A stretch of DNA of 39,981 bases from an uncultured Lachnospiraceae bacterium (GCA_947564305.1 CANOBT010000038.1:1-39981), one strand, 5' to 3'; shown: positions 8,289 through 16,288, numbered from the stretch's first letter. Translations and numbers: made by a program. The notes: generated from the letters alone by a model not told the origin.

Positions 8289-9299
8289 TTAAAGAAACTG
8301 CACCGTAAATGTACTCCCCATTCCAGGCATAGAATTGACCGTCACATAGCACCCCTGGGCCTCCAAAATCTGTCTGGTCAGATATAAGCCTACCCCGGCT
8401 CCAGGCAGATTGTGCACCTCAGGAGCCCGGAAAAATTTGGAAAACACGGCTCCCTGCAATTCCTCCGGTATTCCCATTCCATCATCCGTAATCATGAGTC
8501 TCACTCCGGTTTCCCGGATTTCTGCACGAACCTCTACGTTTCCGTTCGCCGGTGTATATTTTACCGCATTATCCAATAGATTAAAAATCGCCTCCTCCGT
8601 CCATTTCGGATCATGCCGCACCATGAGAGGCTGCGGACATTCTACCAGAAATGCAATCTCTTTCTGCTCTGCCGCAGCGCTCACGCTCAACAGTGCACTG
8701 GCCAATGTCTGCGCAAGGTCAGCACGCTGGGGAACAAGCTGGATAGCGCCGCTCTCTAAACGGCTCATTTTTATGATAGACTGAATCAGAAAATCCATCT
8801 TATCCGCCTGATGTAACGTTCTCTCCAAAAATTCCTTCTGCTTTTCCCCCGCCATCTCTCTCTCAGAGAGCAGTTCCAAATCCATTTTTATATTTGCCAC
8901 AGGCGTCTTAATCTGGTGAGAAAGGTCCGCAATCATTCCCTGCATGGCGCGTTTCTCATCCTCCGCACTGGCCTGCGCGAGCCGCAGCGCATCATACAGT
9001 CTCGACAGCTTCGCTACAAAACGAGAAAAGACACTTTCATGATCCTGTACTTCAGGAAGACGGACCTTTTTCTTGGTCGAAAGCATCTGCTCCATATCTT
9101 CATGAATCTCATCAAAAAAATCCGATACCTTCCGCTGGTAAGCCTGGAACAGCAGAAAATAAAGGATTCCCCCAATGGCCAAGACAATATACGCCGCCCA
9201 ATAAAGCTGAAAAAAGGCCAATACTGGAATAGATAGCAGCATTCCGATACAAATTCCTGCTCCCAAACGATTCAAACGTCTGAATGAAAAACTACTCAT
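8289..9299 (-). CDS. Sensor histidine kinase, short-loop (intramembrane-sensing type)
   Basis: Start 9299 overlaps the regulator stop as ATGA and has GGAGG six bases upstream, giving 336 residues. Two membrane helices (about 11-31 and 35-52) are joined by only a few residues. There is no extracellular sensor domain and no clear HAMP, the plan of intramembrane-sensing kinases that detect flux through a partner ABC transporter. The dimerisation/phosphoacceptor motif is DLSHQIKTP with His128. ATP-binding boxes follow: N-box FNLLDNAVKYT, G1 DDGMGIP and G2 GAGVGLYLTRQI. Its partner regulator is immediately upstream and the ABC transporter downstream, so it probably controls that transporter. The signal is unknown. 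Confidence 0.92.
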   Translation of the reverse strand: MSSFSFRRLNRLGAGICIGMLLSIPVLAFFQLYWAAYIVLAIGGILYFLLFQAYQRKVSDFFDEIHEDMEQMLSTKKKVRLPEVQDHESVFSRFVAKLSRLYDALRLAQASAEDEKRAMQGMIADLSHQIKTPVANIKMDLELLSEREMAGEKQKEFLERTLHQADKMDFLIQSIIKMSRLESGAIQLVPQRADLAQTLASALLSVSAAAEQKEIAFLVECPQPLMVRHDPKWTEEAIFNLLDNAVKYTPANGNVEVRAEIRETGVRLMITDDGMGIPEELQGAVFSKFFRAPEVHNLPGAGVGLYLTRQILEAQGCYVTVNSMPGMGSTFTVQFL

Positions 9300-9976
9300 G
9301 GCTGTCCTCCGTTCCACAGATATCCCATCCCATAAACAGTCTGAATATATTTATGCTTTCCCTTTTCCAGCTTTCCCCTGAGGCGAGCGATATTTACCGT
9401 CAGTGCATGCTCATCAACGTAATTTCCATTCGCATCCCACAGCTTTTCCATGAGCACCTGACGTGTCAGAACCATTCCTTGATGGTCTATAAACAACTTC
9501 ATTAATTTGTATTCCGTAGGAGTCAAAATCAAGACTTTCCCGTCCGCAGTCACATTTGCCGTATCAAAATCCACTGTCAGATACCCGTCTGAATACAGAT
9601 TCAGCTTCGCATTTCTATCCGCCCGCTTCAGCACGGCCTGAATCCGTCTGTGAAGCAGCCCGATACTGAAAGGTTTCGTGATATAGTCATCCGCCCCACA
9701 GTCAAATCCTCTCATTTCATCCAGCTCCATATCACGGACCGTCAGGAAAATGACCGGAACATCCCTTAATTTTTTCATCTGCCTGCAAAGCGTAAAACCA
9801 TCATTGTCCGGCAGATTACCGTCCATCAAAACAAGTTCCATCTCCTGTGCCGTAAAAACCTCCAATGCCTGTGAAGCGGTGAGTGCAGAATACACCTCAT
9901 AGCCTTCCTCCTGCAAATCATATACAAGGCCGTCGTTCAAGCCTTTGTCATCTTCAACGATTAGAATTTTTTTCAT
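9296..9976 (-). CDS. OmpR/PhoB-family response regulator
   Basis: Start 9976 (MKKILIVEDD) has AGGAG seven bases upstream; the frame is open further to 10000 without a ribosome site. The 226-residue protein has a receiver domain with acidic pocket Glu8-Asp9-Asp10, phosphoacceptor Asp52 in MDGNLP, switch position in LTVRD and Lys101 in TKPF. A C-terminal winged helix follows (LTPTEYKLMKLF, then VNIARLRGKLEK and YGMGYLW). The stop overlaps the kinase start. It should be phosphorylated by that kinase and activate the ABC genes from the inverted repeat at 8201-8214 (inference). Confidence 0.94.
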   Translation of the reverse strand: MKKILIVEDDKGLNDGLVYDLQEEGYEVYSALTASQALEVFTAQEMELVLMDGNLPDNDGFTLCRQMKKLRDVPVIFLTVRDMELDEMRGFDCGADDYITKPFSIGLLHRRIQAVLKRADRNAKLNLYSDGYLTVDFDTANVTADGKVLILTPTEYKLMKLFIDHQGMVLTRQVLMEKLWDANGNYVDEHALTVNIARLRGKLEKGKHKYIQTVYGMGYLWNGGQP

Positions 9977-10044
9977 AGCAATCTCCTGTTTGCCTTCCAT
10001 AAGTGTCTGGCAAATTTATTTTTCGCAAAAAGAATTTCGTTCTA

Positions 10045-10073
10045 ATTATAATTACTAAAAAGAAAAAAGTCAA
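10045..10073 (-). promoter_or_regulatory. Sigma-A promoter of the regulator-kinase operon
   Basis: TTGACT (10068-10073, minus strand) and TATAAT (10045-10050) have a 17-base spacer, about 70 bases upstream of the response regulator start. This is one of the best promoters in the window. Confidence 0.8.
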
Positions 10074-10140
10074 AATATCTGATACGCATGTAATCAAAAA
10101 ATTCCGTCCGCGAATGCCGTTCTGATTTCTAATATGAAAT

Positions 10141-10192
10141 ATAAAAGCAGAACATATCCGTCAGTTTCCTAACGATGATGTCCTGCTTTTAT
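10141..10192 (-). terminator. Terminator hairpin downstream of the nucleoside hydrolase gene
   Basis: ATAAAAGCAGAACAT (10141-10155) pairs with ATGTCCTGCTTTTAT (10178-10192) with one mismatch. T-rich arms lie on both sides, so it can act in both directions. It separates the nucleoside operon from the two-component operon. Confidence 0.65.
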
Positions 10193-10280
10193 ATCACACA
10201 ATATTTCACTCTATTTTAAGGAGGTCTTCCTAGCGTCCGCATTCCATAACGCGCTTTCATACTTGTTTTTCTGCTCCCAA

Positions 10281-10308
10281 AGTCTGGGCCTGCCAAAACT
10301 CCCAGACT
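10281..10308. other. Perfect 8-bp stem-loop in the 3' region of the nucleoside hydrolase transcript
   Basis: AGTCTGGG (10281-10288) and CCCAGACT (10301-10308) flank a 12-base loop. No T tract follows on the minus strand, so it is probably an RNA-stabilising structure rather than the terminator. The stretch 9977-10350 otherwise holds only the promoter at 10045-10073 and the hairpin at 10141-10192. Confidence 0.4.
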
Positions 10309-10350
10309 GCAATACTTTTTTGATCGGTCTTTTAGGCTGCCAGGTCTCTA

Positions 10351-11322
10351 TCAGTTGAATCTTCCGGGCTCCATGTCCTGAAATACGGAAAACAGCCTGC
10401 GTACAGCCAGGTCTGAATTCACCGAAGTACAGATTGCAATCTCTTCACGGTCCAGATTCGGAATAAATTCCGTATCGTAAAGTATCATTCCCTGATACTT
10501 CTCGTTCTCATACTCGACTCCTGCGCGCAGCATTTTATACTCTCCAAGGGATGGGTCCTCTGCAATCAGGACCGCCAGCGGGTCATGCACTACGCAGGAA
10601 GATACCCTCCCGGCGCTGACCCGGTAAAATTCAAAATACAGTTTTAACACATTTTGGATATACTCCGCAATCTGTCTGCAATCCTCTTTGAAATAGGTAC
10701 AAACGTTCTGGATTTCCCTTTCTGTGATAAATGTTTTCAGCGTCACATCCAACCCTACCAGTGTCAGGCGGAACCCTGCCTTAAATACCATATCCGCAGC
10801 CTTCGCATCTCCCTGGATATTCGCCTCCGCGTAAGGATTCACATTTCCGGTCTCCATAAGGGTTCCCCCCATACTGACCACCTTTTTAATCTTCTTCGGG
10901 AGGGCCGGGTCTTTCTGCAGAGCCAGCGCCAGATTCGTCATACGTCCGGTGGTCACAACCACCAGTTCCCCGTCCAATTCATCCGCCTTCCGGATAATAA
11001 AATCACATGCTTCCTCTTCCACCGGCTTCTGAGCGCTTTCCGGGAGTTCTACATTTCCAATCCCGTTGTCTCCATGGATATACGCCGGAGCCGATTCAAA
11101 TATCCCCTCGATGGATTTGTTTGCTCCCACTGCAACCGGTACATCGTAGCCACATTTTGACAATGCGATCAGCCGGATAGAATTTTCTGCTGACTGGAGC
11201 GCATTGGAGTTCCCAAAGCAAGTCGTAATGCCTTCCACAATCAGATTAGAAGATCTTAAGGCATATAAGATTGCAATGGAATCATCCACCCCTGTATCAG
11301 CGTCAATAATAATGTGTCTCAT
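10351..11322 (-). CDS. Inosine/uridine-preferring nucleoside hydrolase family protein
   Basis: The start ATG 11322 is preferred because AAGG of AAGAAGGTG lies a normal distance upstream; an in-frame GTG at 11331 sits inside that ribosome site. The 323-residue enzyme carries the family fingerprint DADTGVDD (residues 8-15) that holds Ca2+ and the ribose. GDNGIGN, the MGG strand with NPYAEANIQGD, and the C-terminal HDPLA Asp follow. It cleaves the N-glycosidic bond of ribonucleosides to a base and free ribose in the cytoplasm. The ribokinase gene lies 49 bases upstream in the same direction, so the two form a nucleoside-to-ribose-5-phosphate operon. Base preference is not predictable here. Confidence 0.92.
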   Translation of the reverse strand: MRHIIIDADTGVDDSIAILYALRSSNLIVEGITTCFGNSNALQSAENSIRLIALSKCGYDVPVAVGANKSIEGIFESAPAYIHGDNGIGNVELPESAQKPVEEEACDFIIRKADELDGELVVVTTGRMTNLALALQKDPALPKKIKKVVSMGGTLMETGNVNPYAEANIQGDAKAADMVFKAGFRLTLVGLDVTLKTFITEREIQNVCTYFKEDCRQIAEYIQNVLKLYFEFYRVSAGRVSSCVVHDPLAVLIAEDPSLGEYKMLRAGVEYENEKYQGMILYDTEFIPNLDREEIAICTSVNSDLAVRRLFSVFQDMEPGRFN

Positions 11323-11380
11323 ATTTTTCACCTTCTTTCACTTATAACCAACTTGTACATCAGACAGCCTGACGCCGTCT

Positions 11381-12277
11381 TTATCTTGCTTTTAAAAACG
11401 CTTCCACCTCCTCATGTGCTGGCACGCCTTCTGCCGCACCCTTTCTGCTTACGGCAATCGCTGCGGCCGCACTTGAACGACTCAAAATCTCCTCCCAGCC
11501 CATTCCTTCTGCAAGGCCGGCAATAAAATATCCGCAGAATGTATCGCCCGCTCCTGTCGTGTCTACTGTGTCCACCGTATAAGCCTTCTGGAATACGGTA
11601 ACATCTTTTTTCACAAAGTATGCTCCCTTTTCTCCCAGAGTAATTACAAATCCGGCATCTGGAAATTTTTGTTTCAGTGCATCTATCATATCTTCCGGCT
11701 TTTCTGAATCTGTTCCGGCCAGCATGCCGGCCTCCACTTCATTCACCAGAAAATAATCCACTTTCTGCAAACTGTATGTATAAAGCGATTCGTTGACCGG
11801 CGAAGGGTTGAATGCTACAACCAGCCCCTTTTCTTTCGCTTTCTCAATCGCAAAATTCACATTGGTAATCTCGTTTTGAAGAAGGATCATATCTCCTTGT
11901 CCAAAATGTTCCAGGACAGAAAGGATGTATTCCTGATCCACCTGGTCGTTCGCACCACCGCTGATGATGATATTATTCTGTCCGCTCTCATCAACCTGTA
12001 TGATCGCATGCCCGCTGGTGCCTTCCGTCATTTTTATATAGTCCGTACATGCCCCAAAGCCCTTCAGGATGTCCAACAGCACCTGCCCGTCTTTTCCCAC
12101 CATGCCTGCATGATATGCGTCCGCCCCGGCCCGCAGCAGCGCCACTGTCTGGTTCAGCCCCTTTCCTCCGCAATGCTGCTCATAGGCCAATGCCTTAATG
12201 GTTTCCTTCGGCTGGACAAACTGATTTACAAAATAAGTTTTATCAATATTCAGCGACCCAAGATTTAATACTTTCAT
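11381..12277 (-). CDS. rbsK: Ribokinase (PfkB family)
   Basis: This 298-residue kinase has an N-terminal LGSLNIDKTYFV sugar-binding strand, HCGGKGLNQ (residues 35-43), Glu in LLQNEIT, NE in LVNEVE, and DTTGAGDTF (239-247) with catalytic Asp245 and the anion hole. It phosphorylates D-ribose to ribose-5-phosphate in the cytoplasm. Pairing with the nucleoside hydrolase downstream argues for ribose from nucleosides as the substrate, since no ribose transporter gene is present. GGGAG precedes the ATG. It has a near-consensus promoter and lies divergent to a LacI-type regulator that itself contains a ribokinase-like domain. Confidence 0.92.
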   Translation of the reverse strand: MKVLNLGSLNIDKTYFVNQFVQPKETIKALAYEQHCGGKGLNQTVALLRAGADAYHAGMVGKDGQVLLDILKGFGACTDYIKMTEGTSGHAIIQVDESGQNNIIISGGANDQVDQEYILSVLEHFGQGDMILLQNEITNVNFAIEKAKEKGLVVAFNPSPVNESLYTYSLQKVDYFLVNEVEAGMLAGTDSEKPEDMIDALKQKFPDAGFVITLGEKGAYFVKKDVTVFQKAYTVDTVDTTGAGDTFCGYFIAGLAEGMGWEEILSRSSAAAAIAVSRKGAAEGVPAHEEVEAFLKAR

Positions 12278-12294
12278 TCTGATTTCTCCCTATG

Positions 12295-12308
12295 CGAAAA
12301 TTTTTTCG
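12295..12308. promoter_or_regulatory. Inverted repeat downstream of the ribokinase promoter
   Basis: CGAAAA-TT-TTTTCG is a perfect inverted repeat between the -10 and the ribokinase start, in the right place for a repressor site. Its A/T-rich make-up means chance is possible. Confidence 0.35.
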
Positions 12309-12329
12309 GAAAACTTTTTCTCAACTCAT

Positions 12330-12358
12330 ATAATAAACGATAAAACAAAAAATGTCAA
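12330..12358 (-). promoter_or_regulatory. Promoter of the ribokinase-nucleoside hydrolase operon
   Basis: TTGACA (12353-12358, minus strand) and TATTAT (12330-12335) have a 17-base spacer, a near-perfect sigma-A promoter. Such strength suggests control by repression. Confidence 0.8.
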
Positions 12359-12377
12359 TCTTTTTTTCATTTTTTTA

Positions 12378-12406
12378 TTTCAAAGTTTACTTATTTAGTG
12401 TAGAAT
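12378..12406 (+). promoter_or_regulatory. Candidate promoter of the LacI-PfkB fusion gene
   Basis: TTTCAA (12378-12383) and TAGAAT (12401-12406) have a 17-base spacer, and TTTAGTG directly precedes the -10. The element closely resembles the candidate promoter at 820-848. Confidence 0.4.
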
Positions 12407-12446
12407 AAAATCCATGGTTATGGCTATCGTTTTCCGTGAACTGTAT

Positions 12447-12456
12447 AAACCGGTTT
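12447..12456. promoter_or_regulatory. LacI-type operator-like palindrome
   Basis: AAACCGGTTT is a perfect palindrome with the central CG common in LacI-family operators. It lies between the candidate promoter and the start of the LacI-PfkB gene, so autoregulation is inferred. Confidence 0.45.
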
Positions 12457-12510
12457 TCGGCAGTTCCTTACCACCGCCACCGCCGCCTCTGCGGCAGAAG
12501 GGAGACCTAC

Positions 12511-14409
12511 ATGACAATCAAAGAAATCGCCCAGCTTGCCGGAGTATCTATTTCCACCGTATCCAAAATCATGAACAACAAAGACGAGAGCATCAGCGCA
12601 GAGACCCGGGAGCATGTAATGAAGATTATAAAAGAATATAATTACCGTTCCTATGCTTCCGCCCTCCCGCCTACGAACAAATCCTTTACCATAGGAGTCA
12701 TCCTGAGGGCTGCATCCGGAATCCAAACCCTCGGCCCCGGGCTCCTTGCCGCCGCAAGCCGGCTTGGATATACGCTCCTTCTGCGTGACAGCGCTCTTTC
12801 CATTGAATATGAACGGAAACATATTTCCTTTTTGCTGCAGTCCCATGTGGACGGAATCATCTGGGAGCCTGTTTCTGAAGAAAGCATGGAATTTATAAAA
12901 TCATTTGAAAAAGCAGAGATGCCATTTATCCTCACCGGTATAGAGCAGGCAGGGGCATACAATCTTGATTTTAAAGAAATGGGCTATTTTGCTGTTGAAA
13001 AGCTGATAGAAAATCAGCACGAAACTATTGCGTGCCTGTCGGGGAATGGTTTTCACGAAGCCGCGTTTTATGACGGCTACAGGCAGTGCCTGTTGGACCA
13101 TCATCTGCCAATCCATGAAGAATTATCCTCTCAAAACATAGAGGATACCTTTTATTGGATTCCGGAGCATACATTCAGCGGCATTGTCATTTTCCATTAT
13201 GATGAGGCGCTGCGGCTATATGAGAAAGCCGGGACCAGACACTATTCCATCCCCACGGAGCTTTCTGTCATTTCCCTGCGGGAGAACGCAGAAAAATATT
13301 CTGCATACCCTCCCATTTCCTCCATCCCGATTCCCTATCAGAAATTCGGAGAAAAATTGATGGAAGAGGTGATTCGGATTGCAGAGAAAAAGGAGGAAGA
13401 GATTTCTTTCCGGACTCCCCTCACATTAAACCACATGTTATCGGTTGCCGTCCCATATAACCTGAGGTTAAAAAGCGTGATTTGCCTGGGCAGCATTAAT
13501 ATTGACAATTACCTGCACTTTCAGACCCTGCCCCATACCGGAAAAGCCGTCACCACAGAAACCTCTTCCGTCTATGTAGGCGGGAAATGTACCAACGAAG
13601 GGATAGGGGTTTCCATGCTTGGCCACAACGTATCAATGATTGGAAAAATCGGTAATGACGCGGACGCAGATTTGATTTATAAAACCCTGAGAAATCATCA
13701 GATCGATACCTTTGGAGTCAAACGAAGCAACGGTTACAAAACCGGACAGGCTTATATTTTTGTACAGAATGACGGAGAGTCTATGATTTCCATGATGGCA
13801 GGCGCCAACCAGGCGGTCACAGAGAACGACATTGAGGAAAATGAGCGCCAGTTCATGCGGGCGAGTTATTGCCTCATGCAGACAGAGATTCCATTTCCGT
13901 CAATCATCCGCGCCTGTGAACTGGCGAAAAAGCACCATGTAACAACCGTCTTAAAACCCAGTGCATGTACCAGCCTGCCGGATGCCCTGCTGAGACAGAC
14001 AGATATCCTTGTCCCCAATTTAGATGAGTTAAATGCCATTTCCCCGGGCAGCCATTCTCTGGAGGAAAAGGCAGCCTCCCTTTTATCTTATGGAATCCAG
14101 ACAGTGATTGTCACACTGGGTGCACAGGGATGTTATATCAAAAGTGCAGAAATAGAAACCTATCTTCCCGCCGTCCCTTTTACCACAATTGATAATACGG
14201 GAGCCGGAGATGCTTTCATCAGCGCACTGGTATCCTATCTGCTCTATGGATATGATATTCTTTCCGCAGCAAAAATTGCTTCCTTTGCAGCCGGATTCAG
14301 CACCACTACACAGGGAACAGTCCAAGCGCTGATTGACAAAGACACTCTGGAAACACTGATACGTCAAAGGGAACCCAAACTATTGAAAAAGGAAGAACCA
14401 CTATCATGA
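12511..14409 (+). CDS. LacI-family regulator fused to a ribokinase-like PfkB domain
   Basis: Start 12511 (MTIKEIAQLAGVS) has GGGAG upstream and is the normal LacI N-terminus; the frame is open further upstream without a site. The 632-residue protein has three parts. Residues 1-60 are a LacI helix-turn-helix and hinge (IAQLAGVSISTVSKIMNN). Residues about 63-315 are a periplasmic-binding-protein-like sensor domain. Residues about 320-620 are a full PfkB domain: LGSINIDNYL, VGGKCTNEG, Glu in MQTEIP, PNLDE, and DNTGAGDAF (561-569) with catalytic Asp567. Key kinase residues are kept, but the usual GGKGAN is GGKCTN. It probably binds the ribokinase/hydrolase control region. Whether the kinase part is catalytic or only senses sugar or ATP is unknown. 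The stop overlaps the SDR start (ATGA). Confidence 0.88.
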   Translation: MTIKEIAQLAGVSISTVSKIMNNKDESISAETREHVMKIIKEYNYRSYASALPPTNKSFTIGVILRAASGIQTLGPGLLAAASRLGYTLLLRDSALSIEYERKHISFLLQSHVDGIIWEPVSEESMEFIKSFEKAEMPFILTGIEQAGAYNLDFKEMGYFAVEKLIENQHETIACLSGNGFHEAAFYDGYRQCLLDHHLPIHEELSSQNIEDTFYWIPEHTFSGIVIFHYDEALRLYEKAGTRHYSIPTELSVISLRENAEKYSAYPPISSIPIPYQKFGEKLMEEVIRIAEKKEEEISFRTPLTLNHMLSVAVPYNLRLKSVICLGSINIDNYLHFQTLPHTGKAVTTETSSVYVGGKCTNEGIGVSMLGHNVSMIGKIGNDADADLIYKTLRNHQIDTFGVKRSNGYKTGQAYIFVQNDGESMISMMAGANQAVTENDIEENERQFMRASYCLMQTEIPFPSIIRACELAKKHHVTTVLKPSACTSLPDALLRQTDILVPNLDELNAISPGSHSLEEKAASLLSYGIQTVIVTLGAQGCYIKSAEIETYLPAVPFTTIDNTGAGDAFISALVSYLLYGYDILSAAKIASFAAGFSTTTQGTVQALIDKDTLETLIRQREPKLLKKEEPLS

Positions 14410-15137
14410 GAAAAAAAACGGTATTGATCACCGGCGCCTCCCGCGGCATCGGCCTTGCCTGCGCGTCCCGATTCGCCCGGGCCGGATATTTTGTATTCAT
14501 AAACTGTAATCATTCCATAAGAGAGTTATATGAGGCCAAAAAACAATTTCTATCAGACGGATATCTTTGCGAAGCTTTCCCGGGCGACGTTGGAAATCCG
14601 GATGATGTTTCCAAAATATTTGCTAAAATCCAAACGCTTTGCGACGGGGTGGATGTACTGGTAAATAATGCCGGAATTTCCTATGTCGGACTTTTAACGG
14701 ATATGACAGACCAGGACTGGGACAGCATCCTGCGCACCAATCTGTCCTCCGTATTTTACTGTTCCCGCGCGGCAATCCCCCACATGGTATCGCAAAAAAG
14801 CGGAAAAATCATCAACATTTCTTCCATGTGGGGACGGGTCGGAGCATCCTGTGAAGCTGCCTATTCCGCTTCCAAGGCCGGCGTAAACGGACTGACGATG
14901 GCCCTGGCAAAAGAGCTTGCCCCTAGCGGTATCCAAGTCAATGCCATTGCCTGCGGCGCCATTGATACCGCCATGAATGCCTGCTTCACCGATGAAGAAC
15001 GAAGCGCACTGGCGGAAGAGATTCCGGCGGGACGGTTTGGAACCCCGGAAGAAGCAGCCGACCTGGTCTACGGACTGGCTGAAAAACACCCCTATCTCAC
15101 CGGACAGGTAATCGGACTGGACGGGGGATATATTTAA
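14406..15137 (+). CDS. Short-chain dehydrogenase/reductase (FabG-like)
   Basis: This 243-residue classical SDR overlaps the fusion regulator by four bases, so the two are translationally coupled. The Rossmann motif TGASRGIG (residues 9-16) binds NAD(P), NNAG lies at 87-90, and the catalytic triad is Ser139/140, Tyr153 and Lys157 (YSASK). The C-terminus ends LTGQVIGLDGGYI, as in FabG-like enzymes. The Arg after TGAS suggests NADPH use. Many such proteins are annotated 3-oxoacyl-ACP reductase, but coupling to a sugar-type regulator/kinase makes a sugar or polyol dehydrogenase more likely (inference). The substrate is not determined. Confidence 0.9.
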   Translation: MRKKTVLITGASRGIGLACASRFARAGYFVFINCNHSIRELYEAKKQFLSDGYLCEAFPGDVGNPDDVSKIFAKIQTLCDGVDVLVNNAGISYVGLLTDMTDQDWDSILRTNLSSVFYCSRAAIPHMVSQKSGKIINISSMWGRVGASCEAAYSASKAGVNGLTMALAKELAPSGIQVNAIACGAIDTAMNACFTDEERSALAEEIPAGRFGTPEEAADLVYGLAEKHPYLTGQVIGLDGGYI

Positions 15138-15156
15138 AAATAGTGATTCCGCAGAC

Positions 15157-15185
15157 TTTACACTGAAATACCCTTTTGATATAAT
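15157..15185 (+). promoter_or_regulatory. Sigma-A promoter of the carbamate kinase gene
   Basis: TTTACA (15157-15162) and TATAAT (15180-15185) have a 17-base spacer, with TTGA before the -10 (extended type). It leaves a leader of about 145 bases. Confidence 0.75.
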
Positions 15186-15229
15186 GTCATTATTAAAAAA
15201 GTCATTTCATATATATTTCTGCTTATATT

Positions 15230-15261
15230 CCGGCACCTGCCGGGCTGTAAGCAGCGGCCGC
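15230..15261 (+). other. G/C-rich structured leader before the carbamate kinase gene
   Basis: CCGGCACCTGCCGG (15230-15243) is a 6-bp stem with a 2-base centre, followed at once by GCTG-TAAG-CAGC (15244-15255) and the palindrome CGGCCG. The cluster is unlike the surrounding A/T-rich leader. It matches no riboswitch that I recognise. Confidence 0.4.
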
Positions 15262-15335
15262 ATCCGACAGGTACGCCGCATATAAAATCAGAAACCATAT
15301 AAACAAGAATCAGGAAAGAAACAGAGGAATCAAGC

Positions 15336-16265
15336 ATGAGAAAACGAGCAGTCATCGCACTAGGACACCGCGCACTGGGCACCACGCTCCCTGAACAGAT
15401 GGTGGCCGTAAAAAACACCGCAAAGTCAATCGCAGATCTTTTAGAAGAAGGATACCAGATTGCCATTACACACAGCAATGCCCCACAGGTAGGAATGATT
15501 CACACCGCCATGAATGAATTTGGAAAATCCCATCCCAACTACACTGCAGCCCCCATGTCCGTGTGCTCGGCTATGAGCCAGGGCTATATCGGATATGACC
15601 TGCAGAACGGAATCCGGGAAGAATTACTCAATCGCGGGATTTACCGTACCGTCAGTACTATACTGACGCAGGTCGTTGTGGACCCCTATGACGAAGCATT
15701 TTACACTCCTACCAAAGTTCTCGGGCGCTATATGTCTGTCCAGGAGGCCAACGAGGAACGCAAAAAGGGAAACTATGTCATTGAAGAGCCTGGCAAGGGT
15801 TACCGCCGGGTCGTATCTGCCCCCAATCCGGTAGAAATTGTAGAACTGGATGCTGTGAAAGCCCTGTTAGATGCCGACCAGCTCGTGATTGCTGCCGGCG
15901 GCGGCGGAATCCCGGTCATGAAGCAGGACAACCATTTAAAGGGCGCAAGCGCTGTTATTGAAAAAGACCTTGCTGCCGGAAAACTCGCGGAGGGCGTGGA
16001 TGCGGACATTCTGATCATCCTGACCAGTGTAGATCAGGTCTGCATCAATTTCGGAACGGACACAGAAGAAAAGCTTGGAACAATTACCGTAGAACAGGCA
16101 AGGCAGTATATGGAACAGGGACATTTTGGAATCTATAATATGTTCCCGAAATTCCGCGCCGCCGTAGAATTCATTGAAAAAAGAGAAGGACGCAGTGCCC
16201 TCATCACCTCATTCGACAAAGTCAAAGACGGGGTACGCGGAAAAGCAGGAACGACCATCCAATAG
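15336..16265 (+). CDS. Carbamate kinase family protein
   Basis: This 309-residue amino-acid-kinase fold enzyme interconverts carbamoyl phosphate plus ADP with carbamate plus ATP. Family features include THSNAPQVG (usual form NGPQVG), SQGYIGYDLQN, the TQVVVDPYDEAF insertion region, the PTKVLGRYM lid, IAAGGGGIPV, KGASAVIEKDLA and ILTSVDQVCINFG. The N-terminal ALGHRALGTT replaces the usual ALGGNAL, so one Gly-Asn of the phosphate loop is His-Arg. This points to a divergent clade. No arginine deiminase or ornithine carbamoyltransferase genes are nearby. The neighbours are nucleoside genes, so a role in ATP gain from base degradation is possible. It has its own promoter and terminator. Confidence 0.88.
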   Translation: MRKRAVIALGHRALGTTLPEQMVAVKNTAKSIADLLEEGYQIAITHSNAPQVGMIHTAMNEFGKSHPNYTAAPMSVCSAMSQGYIGYDLQNGIREELLNRGIYRTVSTILTQVVVDPYDEAFYTPTKVLGRYMSVQEANEERKKGNYVIEEPGKGYRRVVSAPNPVEIVELDAVKALLDADQLVIAAGGGGIPVMKQDNHLKGASAVIEKDLAAGKLAEGVDADILIILTSVDQVCINFGTDTEEKLGTITVEQARQYMEQGHFGIYNMFPKFRAAVEFIEKREGRSALITSFDKVKDGVRGKAGTTIQ

Positions 16266-16288
16266 GGTGGCCGTTCCTGTTTCTTTAT
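16246..16288 (+). terminator. Terminator overlapping the end of the carbamate kinase gene
   Basis: CAGGAACGACCATCC (16246-16260) pairs with GGGTGGCCGTTCCTG (16265-16279) with two wobble pairs and a 4-base loop, followed by TTTCTTT. The left arm lies inside the last codons of the gene. Confidence 0.8.

Noticed and set aside
10200..10350. Small gene after the AAGGAGG at about 10219 on the plus strand
   Set aside because: No start codon lies at a usable distance and no protein-like frame follows.
12436..12510. Longer N-terminus for the LacI-PfkB protein
   Set aside because: The extra 25 residues have no LacI similarity and the operator-like palindrome lies inside them; ATG 12511 has a proper ribosome site.
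15230..15261. Riboswitch in the carbamate kinase leader
   Set aside because: The stems are short, and no conserved core of a known riboswitch class is visible; kept only as a structured leader.
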